Assembly (NCBI RefSeq): GCF_000719705.1
Contig: NZ_JOHO01000014.1
Span: 90,027 to 154,026, forward strand
DNA: 64,000 nt
Reading direction: 5' to 3'
Source of the DNA: Streptomyces sp. NRRL S-350
Lineage (GTDB): Bacteria; Actinomycetota; Actinomycetes; Streptomycetales; Streptomycetaceae
The notes under the pieces are model-generated. The model ran no database searches, was not told the DNA's origin, and saw only the letters and a program-made list of their open reading frames with translations. The position numbers and the translations under genes were made by a program. Positions 44,938-53,093 of this stretch are shown piece after piece; positions within the stretch are counted from its first letter, which is position 1, and each line of letters starts with the position of its first letter.

Positions 44938-45786
44938 ATGGATCACGACGAGGTACTCGCCCTGTTCGACGACCGGATCCGCCGCAACGCTCAGCCCGAC
45001 GGCCCCGGTGTCCGCATCGAGCGCGCCGGCGCGGTGGGTGCGGGGCACGTGGCGGGTGCGGGGCATGCGGCCGGGCGTGCGCGGCCGGCGGTGGGCTCGG
45101 TGGTGCGGCAGGTGGGTGCGGCGAGCGGCTGGAACGGCGTGCTCTGGTCCGACCTGGACGAAGCCGGGGCGGACGCGGTGATCGAAGCCCAGGTGCGCCA
45201 CTTCAGTGACCTGGGCCTGGAGTTCGAGTGGAAGGCTTACTCGCACGACCGCCCCGCCGACCTCGGGGAGCGGCTGCTGGCGGCCGGGTTCACGCCCGGG
45301 CCGGACGAGGCGCTGATGATCGCCCGGATCGAGGACCTGCCCGTCGACGCCGCCCTGCCGGACGGCGTCCGGCTGCAGCCGGTGACCGACCAGGCCGGGG
45401 TCGACCTCATGATGGAAGCCCATGAGCAGGCCTTCGGCACCGACCTGCCGGGCCTGCGCGAGCGGATGCTCGACCACCTCCGGCACGGCACCGACACGGT
45501 CAGCATGGTCGTCGCGATGGCCGGCGACCGCCCGGTCTCCGCGGCCCGGATGGAGCTCAACCCGGGCACCGGATTCGCCGGCCTCTGGGGCGGCGGCACC
45601 GTACCCGGCTGGCGCGGCCGGGGCATCTACCGCGCCCTCGTCGCCCACCGCGCCCGCCTCGCCGCCGACCTCGGCTACCAGTACCTGCAGGTCGACGCGA
45701 GCGACGAGAGCCGCCCCATCCTCCAGCGCCTCGGATTCGCGTGGGTGAGCACCACGACGCCGTACGTGTACCGGCCCTCGGCCTGA
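44938..45786 (+). CDS. GNAT-family acetyltransferase
   Basis: A 282-residue N-acetyltransferase. The C-terminal half carries the acetyl-CoA site: AARMELNPGTGFAGLWGGGTVPGWRGRGIYRALVAHRARLA (in pieces; motif A is GWRGRGIY), then YLQVDASDESRPILQRLGFAWV (motif B). The N-terminal half is a degenerate GNAT domain with a Gly/Ala/His-rich insertion (about residues 33-50). The start lies four bases after the MerR frame ends, so it may have been in that operon. The substrate is unknown. In the next 220 bases (to 46007) I see only a GGTTGGGTT-type repeat near 45946-45990 and a repeated CTGCGCGATGGC. Confidence 0.87.
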   Translation: MDHDEVLALFDDRIRRNAQPDGPGVRIERAGAVGAGHVAGAGHAAGRARPAVGSVVRQVGAASGWNGVLWSDLDEAGADAVIEAQVRHFSDLGLEFEWKAYSHDRPADLGERLLAAGFTPGPDEALMIARIEDLPVDAALPDGVRLQPVTDQAGVDLMMEAHEQAFGTDLPGLRERMLDHLRHGTDTVSMVVAMAGDRPVSAARMELNPGTGFAGLWGGGTVPGWRGRGIYRALVAHRARLAADLGYQYLQVDASDESRPILQRLGFAWVSTTTPYVYRPSA

Positions 45787-46007
45787 GCGCGGCCGCGGGG
45801 CGTCAGGCCTTCGCGGCCGTGCCGTGCCGCCGCGGGTCGCTGATCGTCGGCAGCTCTGCTCAGTGGCGCTGCGCGATGGCCCTGCGCGATGGCCTCGGAC
45901 ACGAGGGCGAGGTCGTCACAGCCCGAGCCGGCCTGGTGGGCCTGGTCGGTTGGGTTGGGTTGGGTTGGTCGGGTCGGTTGGTTCGGCCGGGTCGGCCGGT
46001 GGGCTCG

Positions 46008-46730
46008 TCACCGGGTGACTGCCAGCCACCCCGGGATCGGCTCTCCGGGCTCGCCCGAGAAGACCACCTCGCCCCGGTGCAGCACGTGCACCACCGCCGC
46101 CCCGGCGAGGGTACGAGGCAGCGTCTGCGCCGCGAGCACGACCGTACGGCCTTCGATGGCGCCGGTGGGGTCGCCGGTGGGGCCGCCGGTGGGGTCGCCG
46201 GTGGGGTCGGCGTAGGCCAGCAGGTGGGCATGAAGCCGGGCGGTGACGGCGGGGGCCAGACCGCGCTCGGGCTCGTCGAGCAGGAGGAGGGCGGGCTTCG
46301 CAGCCAAGGCCCGTCCGATGGCGACGAGTTGCTGCTGACCACCGGAGAGGGTGTCCGCCCGGCGGTTCAGCAGGGCGGTCAACTCCGGGAAGAGCGCCAG
46401 CACCTCGGGGCGCCCGCGGCCGCCCAGGGCGAGGTTCTCGGCGACGGTCAGCGACCCGAACACCCCGCGCTCGGCGGGTACCAGGGCCAGCCCCCGCCGC
46501 ACCCGCTGGTGCACCGACAACCCGCTGACGTCCCGCCCCCGCCAGACCGTCCGGCCGCCCGACAACGGCACGACCCCGGCGAGGGCGTGCAGTGCGCTCG
46601 TCCGCCCGGCGCCGTTGCGGCCGAGGAGGACGGTGACGGCGGCGGACGGGAAAGCGAGGTCGACTCCGTGCAGTGCCTCCAGGGGCCCGTACCGGACCCG
46701 GGCGGCTCGGAGGGCGGCTTCCACGGGCAT
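46008..46730 (-). CDS. ABC transporter ATP-binding protein, LivF type, altered Walker A
   Basis: A 240-residue ATPase of the branched-chain amino-acid/amide uptake class. The Walker A position reads VLLGRNGAGRTSALHAL: the invariant lysine of GxxGxGK(S/T) is arginine. The signature LSGGQQQLVAIGRAL, Walker B LLLLDEPERGLAP and D-loop are present. The switch position is AAQT where the family has a histidine. A (D/G)PTG repeat (about residues 172-188) is inserted in the C-terminal part. These changes suggest weak or lost hydrolysis at this site, with LivG perhaps carrying the active one. It is four bases downstream of livG. Confidence 0.88.
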   Translation of the reverse strand: MPVEAALRAARVRYGPLEALHGVDLAFPSAAVTVLLGRNGAGRTSALHALAGVVPLSGGRTVWRGRDVSGLSVHQRVRRGLALVPAERGVFGSLTVAENLALGGRGRPEVLALFPELTALLNRRADTLSGGQQQLVAIGRALAAKPALLLLDEPERGLAPAVTARLHAHLLAYADPTGDPTGGPTGDPTGAIEGRTVVLAAQTLPRTLAGAAVVHVLHRGEVVFSGEPGEPIPGWLAVTR

Positions 46731-46734
46731 CAGA

Positions 46735-47502
46735 TCACCGCCCCCAAGCCCGGGTGACCCGCGGGTCGGCGAGGACGGCCGCGGCCGGACCGCCGACCAC
46801 CAGGCGGCCTTCGGCCATCGCGTAGACGGAATCGGCGAGTTCGGCGACCAGCTCGGCGTCGTGCTCGACCAGCAGCAACGCCATGCCGCGCCCGGCGAGC
46901 CCCCGAAGCACCGACACCAGCCGGTCCGTCTGAGCGCCGTCGAGCCCCGCCGCCGGCTCGTCCAGCAGCAGTACCCGGGGCCCGCCGGCCAGCGCTCGCG
47001 CCAGTTCCACCAGTCGCAGGACGCCGGTGGGCTGCGCCCCGGCCGACTCGGCGGCCACGCCCTGCAGCCCGAACAGCCGCAACGCCCGGGCAGCCCGCTC
47101 GGCTGCGGCCCGTCTGTCCTGTCGCCTGTTCTGCTGCTCGGCGCCCACCAGGACGTTGTCGGCGACCGAGAGCGTCGGGAACACGGCGATCTGCTGGAAG
47201 GTCCGAGCCAGTCCGAGCCGCACCCGCCGATGCGCGGACAGTCGGGTCACATCCCGACCGCCGAGCAACACCCGCCCGGCATCGGGCCGGGCGGTGCCCG
47301 CCAGGCAGTCGAACAGCGTGCTCTTGCCCGCCCCGTTGGGCCCGACCAACGCCGTGATCCGCCCCGGCAACGCCATCAGGTCCACCCCGCCCACGGCCTC
47401 GATGCCCCCGTAGCGTCGAACGATGCCCCGAGCGGTGAGACGCGCGGCGGGGCGGGTGGCGGCCTGGGCGGCGGGACCGGTGGGGGGATGAGTGTCGCTC
47501 AT
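46735..47502 (-). CDS. ABC transporter ATP-binding protein, LivG type
   Basis: A 255-residue ATPase. Walker A LVGPNGAGKSTLFDCLAG and LARTFQQIAVFPTLSVADNVLVG (Q-loop, LivG hallmark) are present, then the Walker B LLLDEPAAGLD and the switch VEHD. The signature region reads PTGVLRLVELARALAGG, where the usual LSGGQQ/LSYGQQR is degenerate. The start codon is inside a 15-bp palindrome copy (47488-47502). It partners the LivF-like ATPase and the fused permease in one operon. Confidence 0.9.
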   Translation of the reverse strand: MSDTHPPTGPAAQAATRPAARLTARGIVRRYGGIEAVGGVDLMALPGRITALVGPNGAGKSTLFDCLAGTARPDAGRVLLGGRDVTRLSAHRRVRLGLARTFQQIAVFPTLSVADNVLVGAEQQNRRQDRRAAAERAARALRLFGLQGVAAESAGAQPTGVLRLVELARALAGGPRVLLLDEPAAGLDGAQTDRLVSVLRGLAGRGMALLLVEHDAELVAELADSVYAMAEGRLVVGGPAAAVLADPRVTRAWGR

Positions 47503-48008
47503 GGCCGTCCTGCCGGCGCCCGGGGCCCCGGGTGGCTCATGGGGGCGGACCCGCCGCCGTGGCGGTCGAGGTCACCGGCCGCGTTCCGCGCGGTGGGATG
47601 AGCGAGGTTCATGTCTGCCCTTCCTGCGTGGCGGTCATCGGGATGAGCGCGACGGTTCGCCGATACCGGGAGATGAACGTTGCTCATGGGGAATCCGCAG
47701 CCGTCCGCGCCATGGTCGTGCGGTTGCTGCGGTTGCTGCGGTTGCTGCGGTGGCTGCCGGGCCACCCGTACGGGGCATGAGTGTCGTTCATGGTCGCTCC
47801 CGTCCGTCCACGCGGCTGTCGGCTCTGCTCTCTGCGCCTGCCGCCCCCCTGCTCCTGCCGCTCCCTGCGCCTCCCACGACGACGTCCACCCGAACAGGTG
47901 ATGAGCGCGGCTCATGGGCGTTTCCCGCTGCAGACGCGGCCGTCCACGCGAGCCACCGTGCGCCTGCCGCGACGATGCCCACCCGTATGGGTCATGAGCG
48001 GAGCTCAT
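47488..48008. repeat. Six dispersed copies of the 15-bp palindrome in the importer operon
   Basis: Copies start at 47488, 47598, 47673, 47777, 47901 and 47994. The first holds the livG start codon and the last the permease stop codon. On the minus strand, the sequence after three copies is also related over some 25-50 bases (translated PYGW-ASS, LFGW-TSS, PYGW-PGS), so the repeat unit there is larger than 15 bp. The copies are 75-124 bases apart. This 500-base stretch is the only sizeable gap in an otherwise tightly packed operon. Confidence 0.85.
47499..48008 (-). CDS. Possible 169-residue His-rich protein, doubtful
   Basis: This frame starts ATG 48008-48006, overlapping the permease stop as ATGA, and ends TGA 47501-47499, overlapping the livG start as ATGA. 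It would thus be coupled on both sides within the operon. It contains repeated M(S/N)xxH segments (MSSAHDPYGW, MSRAHHLFGW, MSNVHLPVSA, MNLAHPTARN), a Gln-Pro run and many histidines. Third-position composition is less GC-biased than in the neighbours and rare codons occur (AGA, TCA, GTA). No domain is recognised. It may be a real repeat-derived gene or only an open frame through the palindromic repeats. Confidence 0.35.
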   Translation of the reverse strand: MSSAHDPYGWASSRQAHGGSRGRPRLQRETPMSRAHHLFGWTSSWEAQGAAGAGGRQAQRAEPTAAWTDGSDHERHSCPVRVARQPPQQPQQPQQPHDHGADGCGFPMSNVHLPVSANRRAHPDDRHAGRADMNLAHPTARNAAGDLDRHGGGSAPMSHPGPRAPAGRP

Positions 48009-49966
48009 GGCCGTCGGCCGCGCACCGCGATGACCTCCCGTACGCGGCGGCCTGCCGGGGTGAGGCGGCAAGGCGGCAGGGCTGCGGGAGGAGGGCGGTG
48101 GCGGCGGGGGAGGGTGGCGAGGCCTCCCGGGAGGCGGCCGATGGCTGCGGCCAGGGCGCCGACGGCCACGGCGGAGACACCGGCGACGGTGCCGGCGTCG
48201 AGGCCGATGATGAGGGCGGCGGCCAGGACCGCGCCGAGTGCGCTGTCGGCGCCGGCGACGACGACGGCCGCGAACCAGAGGAGGCCGCCCACCGGGTCGA
48301 AGGCGGCGGGGTCGAAGGCGCGTCCGGCGAGGCCCATCAGACCGCCGCCGAGTGCGGCGAGGGCCGCTCCCGCGACGAAGGCGAAGAGTTTCAGTCCCGG
48401 GACGTCCACGCCCGCCGCGACCGCGCCCGGTTCGTGGTCGCGCGTGGCGGCCAGCGCCCGCCCGAGCCGACCCCGGTGCAGGCCCCGGACGGCGAGCAGG
48501 CCGACGCCGAGGAGGGTCAGCTCGGCGAGGTAGAAGGCGCGGTCGCCGGCCAGGAAGGACGGACGGTCGAGCACGAGCCCGGTGGTGGCGTACGGCTGTT
48601 GGAAGACGAAGCGGCTCATCGCCGTGCCGACCGCGAAGGTGACCAGGGCGAGGGCGAGCCCGCGTCGGCGGATCGCGGGCCAACCCGTGAGCAGCCCGAG
48701 CGGGGCGGTGGCCAGGACGGAGATCAGCAGCGCGGGCACGGCGGGCAGCGGTGGGACGCCGGGGATGCGGCCGGACATCAGCAGTGCGGTGCCGAGCGCG
48801 CCGAGGCCCGCGTACCCGGCCTGGCCGAGCGAGATCTGCCCGCCGTAGCCGGTGACCACGACGATGGACAGCAGGACGAGGGCGAGCGCCGGGACGAGCA
48901 GTGCGCTGCGCAGGTCGTTGCCCCGGAAGCCGAGCGGCAGCAGCAGGAGCACCAAGCAGACCGTTCCCGCCAGCCGTCCGCCGCCACTGCGCCCGCGCAC
49001 CGTACGGCGGACGGCCAGTGGTGCGGCGTCGCTCCGTGCCCCGGTGATGCGCGGCCCGGCGAGCAGCGCGGTCGCGAGCAGCGCGACCACGAACAGGTTG
49101 GACTGAATGGCCTGGACGAGTGGCAGCAGCTGCCCGGACGGGCGCAGCCGGGTGAGTTCCGACTGGGCGATGCCGAGACCGAGCCCGGTGGCGACGGCGA
49201 CCGGGATGCTGCGCAGCCGGGCGGCGACCGCGACGGCCATGGTCTCCATGACCAGCAGCGGCAGCCCGTACGGGTCGAGCAGCAGGTACGGGGCGAGGGC
49301 GATGCCGACGAGCCCGGCCGTGAAGGTGCCGAAGGCCCAGCCGGCGGCGGAGAGCCGGTCGGCGTCGACTCCGGCGAGGGCGGCGAGGCGGCGGTCGTCG
49401 ACGACGGCGCGCAGCCGCAGGCCGAAGCGGGTCCACCGGGTGGTCGCGAGGACGGTGAGGCCGAGTACGAGGATCGCCGTGAGCTGGGCGACGGTGTCGG
49501 GCCGCAGGGTGTGGCCGCCGGGAAGCGGGATCGGGGGGCCGCCGATCGGGGCGGGGGCGCCGGCCAGCGGTGCGGTTCCCCACATCAGGACGGTCACGCC
49601 GATGAGCAACACGAATACGCCGAGGCCGGCGACCGTGGTTTCGGCCGGTCCGGCGCCGCGCCGTTGCAGGGGGCGGTAGACGAGGACGTCGAGCAGTACG
49701 CCGAGCGCGGGGGCGACGGCCAGCAGGCAGAAGGCGGCGGCCGGCCAGACCGGCCAGTGGCGGACGACGACGAGGTCGCGCAGCAGGTAGGCGACGGCCA
49801 TGGCCTGGGCGCCCTGGGCGATGTTGAGCACCCCGGTGGCGCGGTGGCAGACGACCAGGCCGATGCCGCTGAGCGCGGCGGCGCTGCCGACGGTGAGCCC
49901 GGCGAGGGCGAGGTCGACGGTGAGGCCGAACGAGTCGGGGGCGGCCGCGTTGAGGAGGGCGTCCAT
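48005..49966 (-). CDS. Fused LivH-LivM type ABC permease
   Basis: A 653-residue membrane protein joining both permease subunits of a branched-chain amino-acid-type importer. The first half is LivH-like (IGLVVCHRATGVLNIAQGAQAMAVAYL and FGLRLRAVVDDRRLAALAGVD). The second half, from about residue 330, is LivM-like (ISLGQAGYAGLGALGTALLMS, GRLGRALAATRDHEPGAVAAGVD and the closing GGLLWFAAVVVAGADSALGAV), in pieces. Each half has about eight hydrophobic segments. Fusion is known but uncommon. The substrate cannot be read from the permease; leucine/isoleucine/valine, urea, amides or polyamines are all used by relatives. Confidence 0.92.
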   Translation of the reverse strand: MDALLNAAAPDSFGLTVDLALAGLTVGSAAALSGIGLVVCHRATGVLNIAQGAQAMAVAYLLRDLVVVRHWPVWPAAAFCLLAVAPALGVLLDVLVYRPLQRRGAGPAETTVAGLGVFVLLIGVTVLMWGTAPLAGAPAPIGGPPIPLPGGHTLRPDTVAQLTAILVLGLTVLATTRWTRFGLRLRAVVDDRRLAALAGVDADRLSAAGWAFGTFTAGLVGIALAPYLLLDPYGLPLLVMETMAVAVAARLRSIPVAVATGLGLGIAQSELTRLRPSGQLLPLVQAIQSNLFVVALLATALLAGPRITGARSDAAPLAVRRTVRGRSGGGRLAGTVCLVLLLLPLGFRGNDLRSALLVPALALVLLSIVVVTGYGGQISLGQAGYAGLGALGTALLMSGRIPGVPPLPAVPALLISVLATAPLGLLTGWPAIRRRGLALALVTFAVGTAMSRFVFQQPYATTGLVLDRPSFLAGDRAFYLAELTLLGVGLLAVRGLHRGRLGRALAATRDHEPGAVAAGVDVPGLKLFAFVAGAALAALGGGLMGLAGRAFDPAAFDPVGGLLWFAAVVVAGADSALGAVLAAALIIGLDAGTVAGVSAVAVGALAAAIGRLPGGLATLPRRHRPPPAALPPCRLTPAGRRVREVIAVRGRRP

Positions 49967-49972
49967 GGGCGT

Positions 49973-50749
49973 TCAGTCGCCGGGTGGGGCGGATTCGCCC
50001 GGACGGGTGGCGCGGCCGGGGCCCGGGGCGGGTGGTGAGCAGAGCGGGCAGGGCGTCAGGCCGCGGGCCCGGAGGGCGTCCGCGTCCACCGGTCGGGCGT
50101 GCGCCTTGCCGGTGACCAGCGGGCAGTCCGGCCGGTGGTAGCGGGTGCCCTCCGGTACGGCCACCCACTGGTCGTCGCCCCGGTCGCTGCCCCGGTCGCT
50201 GCCCCGGTCGCTGCCCTGGTCGACGCCGCGTCGGACCTCGGGCCCGGCGTCGGGTTCGGTGCCCGGTTCGGTGCCGGACCCGGTGCCCGGTTCGGTGTCC
50301 GATTGGGTTCTCGGTTCGGTGTCCGGTTCGACCAGCAGGTCGTACAGCCGTTCCACGCGCCGGTCCGTCAGGTCCTCGCCCCCTCGGGCGGACGGCGGCC
50401 GCAAGGCGACCAGGACGGCTCCGGACACGATCATCGCCGCGCCCGGAACGGTCGACGAGGCCAGGTAGGGGATCTGCTGCTCGACGAACCGTTCGCCGGA
50501 GACCCCGTACCAGCCGAGCACGCACAGCACGGCCCCGACCGCGACGAGGAGCCAGCCCGCCCACTCCCGCGCACCTCGGAACGCACCGCGAAACGGGCCG
50601 CCGCGAAACGTGCCGCGAAACGCACCGCGAAACGTGCCGCCGCCGAACCCACTGCCCGGGCGCGCACCGCCCGGGAGCGCGTCGCCTCGGACGGCGGAAC
50701 CCTTTGGGGCACTACGGGTGATTTCTCCGCCGGATTGCGATTCGTCCAT
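49973..50749 (-). CDS. Membrane protein with C-terminal Cys/His zinc-like motif
   Basis: A 258-residue protein, first gene of the importer operon and six bases before the permease. It has an N-terminal Gly/Phe/Arg repeat (RGAFRGTFRGGPFRGAFRG), two membrane helices (about 65-85 and 103-122), an acidic low-complexity region (about 143-198, repeated EPGT and SDRG units), and a C-terminal module with VPEGTRYHRPDCPLVTGKAH followed by LTPCPLC. The H-x3-C...C-x2-C spacing resembles the Ada-type metal-binding fold. No known Liv operon subunit looks like this. It may sense or recruit something at the transporter; the function is unknown. Confidence 0.75.
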   Translation of the reverse strand: MDESQSGGEITRSAPKGSAVRGDALPGGARPGSGFGGGTFRGAFRGTFRGGPFRGAFRGAREWAGWLLVAVGAVLCVLGWYGVSGERFVEQQIPYLASSTVPGAAMIVSGAVLVALRPPSARGGEDLTDRRVERLYDLLVEPDTEPRTQSDTEPGTGSGTEPGTEPDAGPEVRRGVDQGSDRGSDRGSDRGDDQWVAVPEGTRYHRPDCPLVTGKAHARPVDADALRARGLTPCPLCSPPAPGPGRATRPGESAPPGD

Positions 50750-50854
50750 GGATCCGCCTTCATGGTGTCACTTGAGACGTTTCCAGGATCGGCCTGGAAC
50801 AGCATCCGGGGCGCCGGGCGACCGGCCCGGGCGGCGCAGTCGAGAGGGAACACC

Positions 50855-51466
50855 ATGCACGTGACGCGGATCGGCACCCCCACGGGCGGCGGACGGGGCC
50901 TGCGGACGGCGAGTGCGCTGCTCGCCCTGGTGCTGGCGGGCACGGCGGCCGCGTGCAGCAGCAAGTCCGGTTCCACGGCTTCCTCCCCGGCAGGAGTGAG
51001 CACGAGCGCCGGTGCGGGCGCCGGCGCCAGTGAATCCGCCACGGCCACGGCCTCCCCGAGCGCCACCGCCTCCCCGAGCGCCACCGGCACCGCCCCGGCC
51101 GACCCGGCCGCCGCCAAGACGGAGATCACCACCAACTGGGAGCGGTTCTTCGATCCCAACACCCCGATCCCCGACAAGGCCAAGCTGCTCCAGGGCGGCG
51201 ACATGCTGCTCCCGGTGTTGCAGGGCTTCTCCCAGGACCCCCGGGTGGGCCAGGTGCAGGCGAAGGTCAACGAGGTGGCGTTCACCGATGCCTCCGACGC
51301 GACCGTCACCTATTCGCTCTCCCTCCAGGGCAGCGTGGTCGAACCGAGCGCGTCCGGCCAGGCCGTCCTCGAAAGCGGCACGTGGAAGGTGTCCCGCTCG
51401 ACCCTGTGCGGTCTGCTGACACAGGCCGGCGGCGCCAGCGGCACCCCGATCCCCGGTTGCAGCTGA
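50855..51466 (+). CDS. Lipoprotein with MTB12-like domain
   Basis: A 203-residue lipoprotein. The signal sequence LRTASALLALVLAGTAAAC provides an LAGTAAAC lipobox, followed by a Ser/Ala/Thr-rich linker with repeated SATASP. The C-terminal domain (about 85-200) reads ITTNWERFFDPNTPIPDKAKLL and VGQVQAKVNEVAFTDAS, recalling the mycobacterial low-molecular-weight antigen MTB12 family (function unknown). The ATG has GAGAGGG upstream. The binding-protein gene starts four bases after its stop, so both are probably surface partners. Confidence 0.85.
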   Translation: MHVTRIGTPTGGGRGLRTASALLALVLAGTAAACSSKSGSTASSPAGVSTSAGAGAGASESATATASPSATASPSATGTAPADPAAAKTEITTNWERFFDPNTPIPDKAKLLQGGDMLLPVLQGFSQDPRVGQVQAKVNEVAFTDASDATVTYSLSLQGSVVEPSASGQAVLESGTWKVSRSTLCGLLTQAGGASGTPIPGCS

Positions 51467-51470
51467 CCGG

Positions 51471-53048
51471 ATGCGGTCGACCGCTCCGCCGCGGCACCGG
51501 GCCGTCGACGCGTTCGCGCGCCGACGGCCCGGCCGTGTCCAGGCGGCGGCCCCCACCCCTGCCCCAGCGCCCACCCGCGCCCCGGCTGCCACCCGCGCCC
51601 TGGCTCTCGCCCGCGGCACGGTTCCCGACCCCGCCCCGGTTCGCGTCCTCCCGCTCGTCCTGAGCCTGGTCCTGATCCTGGCCCTGAGCCTCGTCCTCGC
51701 GGGCTGCGGCACCCGGCTTCCCGGCAGCGCCTTCACCGCCCGCGCCACCCCGGGCGCCGGGTCGCCCCCCGGCGCCGGAGCGCCCGGAAGCCCCAATCCC
51801 GCCTCCGACACCGGTGTCACCGCCGCCGAGATCCGGATCGGCATCGTCACCTCCCTCACCAGCCCGGTCGGCAGCGAGGTGTTCAGCGGTCCCCGGTACG
51901 GGGCGCAGGCCTTCTTCCAGGCCCTCAACGACCGCGGCGGTCTGCACGGGCGCACGATCCGGCTGGTGACCTGCGACGACGGTGGCAGCGGCGTCGGCAA
52001 CCAGGACTGCGTGCACCGGCTGATCGACCGGGAGCACGTCTTCGCCTTCGTCAGCGGTAGCGTCCTGGACTACGCCGGTGCGCCGTACGTGAGCGGCAAG
52101 GGAGTGCCGGACGTCGGCGGCCAGCCGATCGGCACGGCGTACGACCGCTGGCCGCACCTGTACGGGATCTACGGCAGCGGTGCCCCGCGGGACGGGCGGG
52201 CGGTCGGCTGGAACGGGACGCTCTACCAGAGCACCGAGGTGTTCCGTTTCTTCAAGCAGCGCATGGGCGCGGCCAGCGCCGCAGTGGTCGCGTACAACCA
52301 GGCCGACTCCGCCCGCTACGCCGGACAGCTGAAGGCCGGGCTGGAGGCCGAGGGGTACCGGGTGCTGCTCCAGACGGTGGACTTCGCGCTGCCGAACTTC
52401 CAGGCGGTGGCCGCGGCGGTGCGCGCGGACGGTTCGCAGTTGCTGTTCGACGCCATGGACGGACGGGGCAACGCGGCGCTGTGCCGGGCACTGGACGAGG
52501 CCGGGGTGACGGTGGCGGCGAAGGTCACCAACGTGCAGAACTGGTCGGAGTCGGTGCGCACCGACTACGCCTCCTCGCCGAACTGCCGCAACGCGCTCTG
52601 GGCGACCTCGTCGAGCCTGAACTACGAGGACGAGCGGTATCCGGCGGTGCGTGAGTTCCGGGCCGCGATGGCCCGCTACTACCCGGACCGGGCCGGGCAG
52701 CTGTCCGCGTGGGAGCTGGAGGGCTGGGCGGGTGCGCAGTGGCTGACCGACGCGCTGGACTCCTGCGGCGCCGCACCCACCCGCTCCTGCGTCGAGGCCT
52801 TCATGAACCGCGTCGAGCCGTACGACGCGCACGGCCTGATCCTGCCCGCCTCGTTCGTCCCGCGGCCGCCGCCCACCGGCCCGACCCGGGCCTGTCTCAA
52901 CGCCGCCCGCTGGCAGGACTCGGCCCAGGTCGGGCAGGCGGGGCAGAGCAGCCAAGGCGGCCCGGTCCAGCAGGGCGGTTGGGTCACCCAGGTGCCCTCG
53001 ATGGCGACCAACTGCTTCGACGTGCCGCAGCTGCCGTACAAGCCGTAG
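51471..53048 (+). CDS. Liv-type ABC substrate-binding lipoprotein
   Basis: A 525-residue type-1 periplasmic-binding-protein-fold receptor. An unusually long basic, Pro/Ala-rich N-terminus (about 55 residues) precedes the hydrophobic signal and lipobox LSLVLAGC (Cys about 83). The binding domain opens with IRIGIVTSLTSPVGSEVFSGPRYGAQAFFQALNDRGGLHGRTI (in pieces), as in LivK. A C-terminal Gln/Gly repeat lies near 490-510. It is divergent from the ATPase/permease operon, across about 100 bases, and is the obvious receptor for it. The true start may be internal, because a 55-residue leader before the signal is odd. Confidence 0.88.
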   Translation: MRSTAPPRHRAVDAFARRRPGRVQAAAPTPAPAPTRAPAATRALALARGTVPDPAPVRVLPLVLSLVLILALSLVLAGCGTRLPGSAFTARATPGAGSPPGAGAPGSPNPASDTGVTAAEIRIGIVTSLTSPVGSEVFSGPRYGAQAFFQALNDRGGLHGRTIRLVTCDDGGSGVGNQDCVHRLIDREHVFAFVSGSVLDYAGAPYVSGKGVPDVGGQPIGTAYDRWPHLYGIYGSGAPRDGRAVGWNGTLYQSTEVFRFFKQRMGAASAAVVAYNQADSARYAGQLKAGLEAEGYRVLLQTVDFALPNFQAVAAAVRADGSQLLFDAMDGRGNAALCRALDEAGVTVAAKVTNVQNWSESVRTDYASSPNCRNALWATSSSLNYEDERYPAVREFRAAMARYYPDRAGQLSAWELEGWAGAQWLTDALDSCGAAPTRSCVEAFMNRVEPYDAHGLILPASFVPRPPPTGPTRACLNAARWQDSAQVGQAGQSSQGGPVQQGGWVTQVPSMATNCFDVPQLPYKP

Positions 53049-53093
53049 GCCCCGGACGGGTTCCGGTACCGGGCGGGACGCGGTGTTCCGGGC

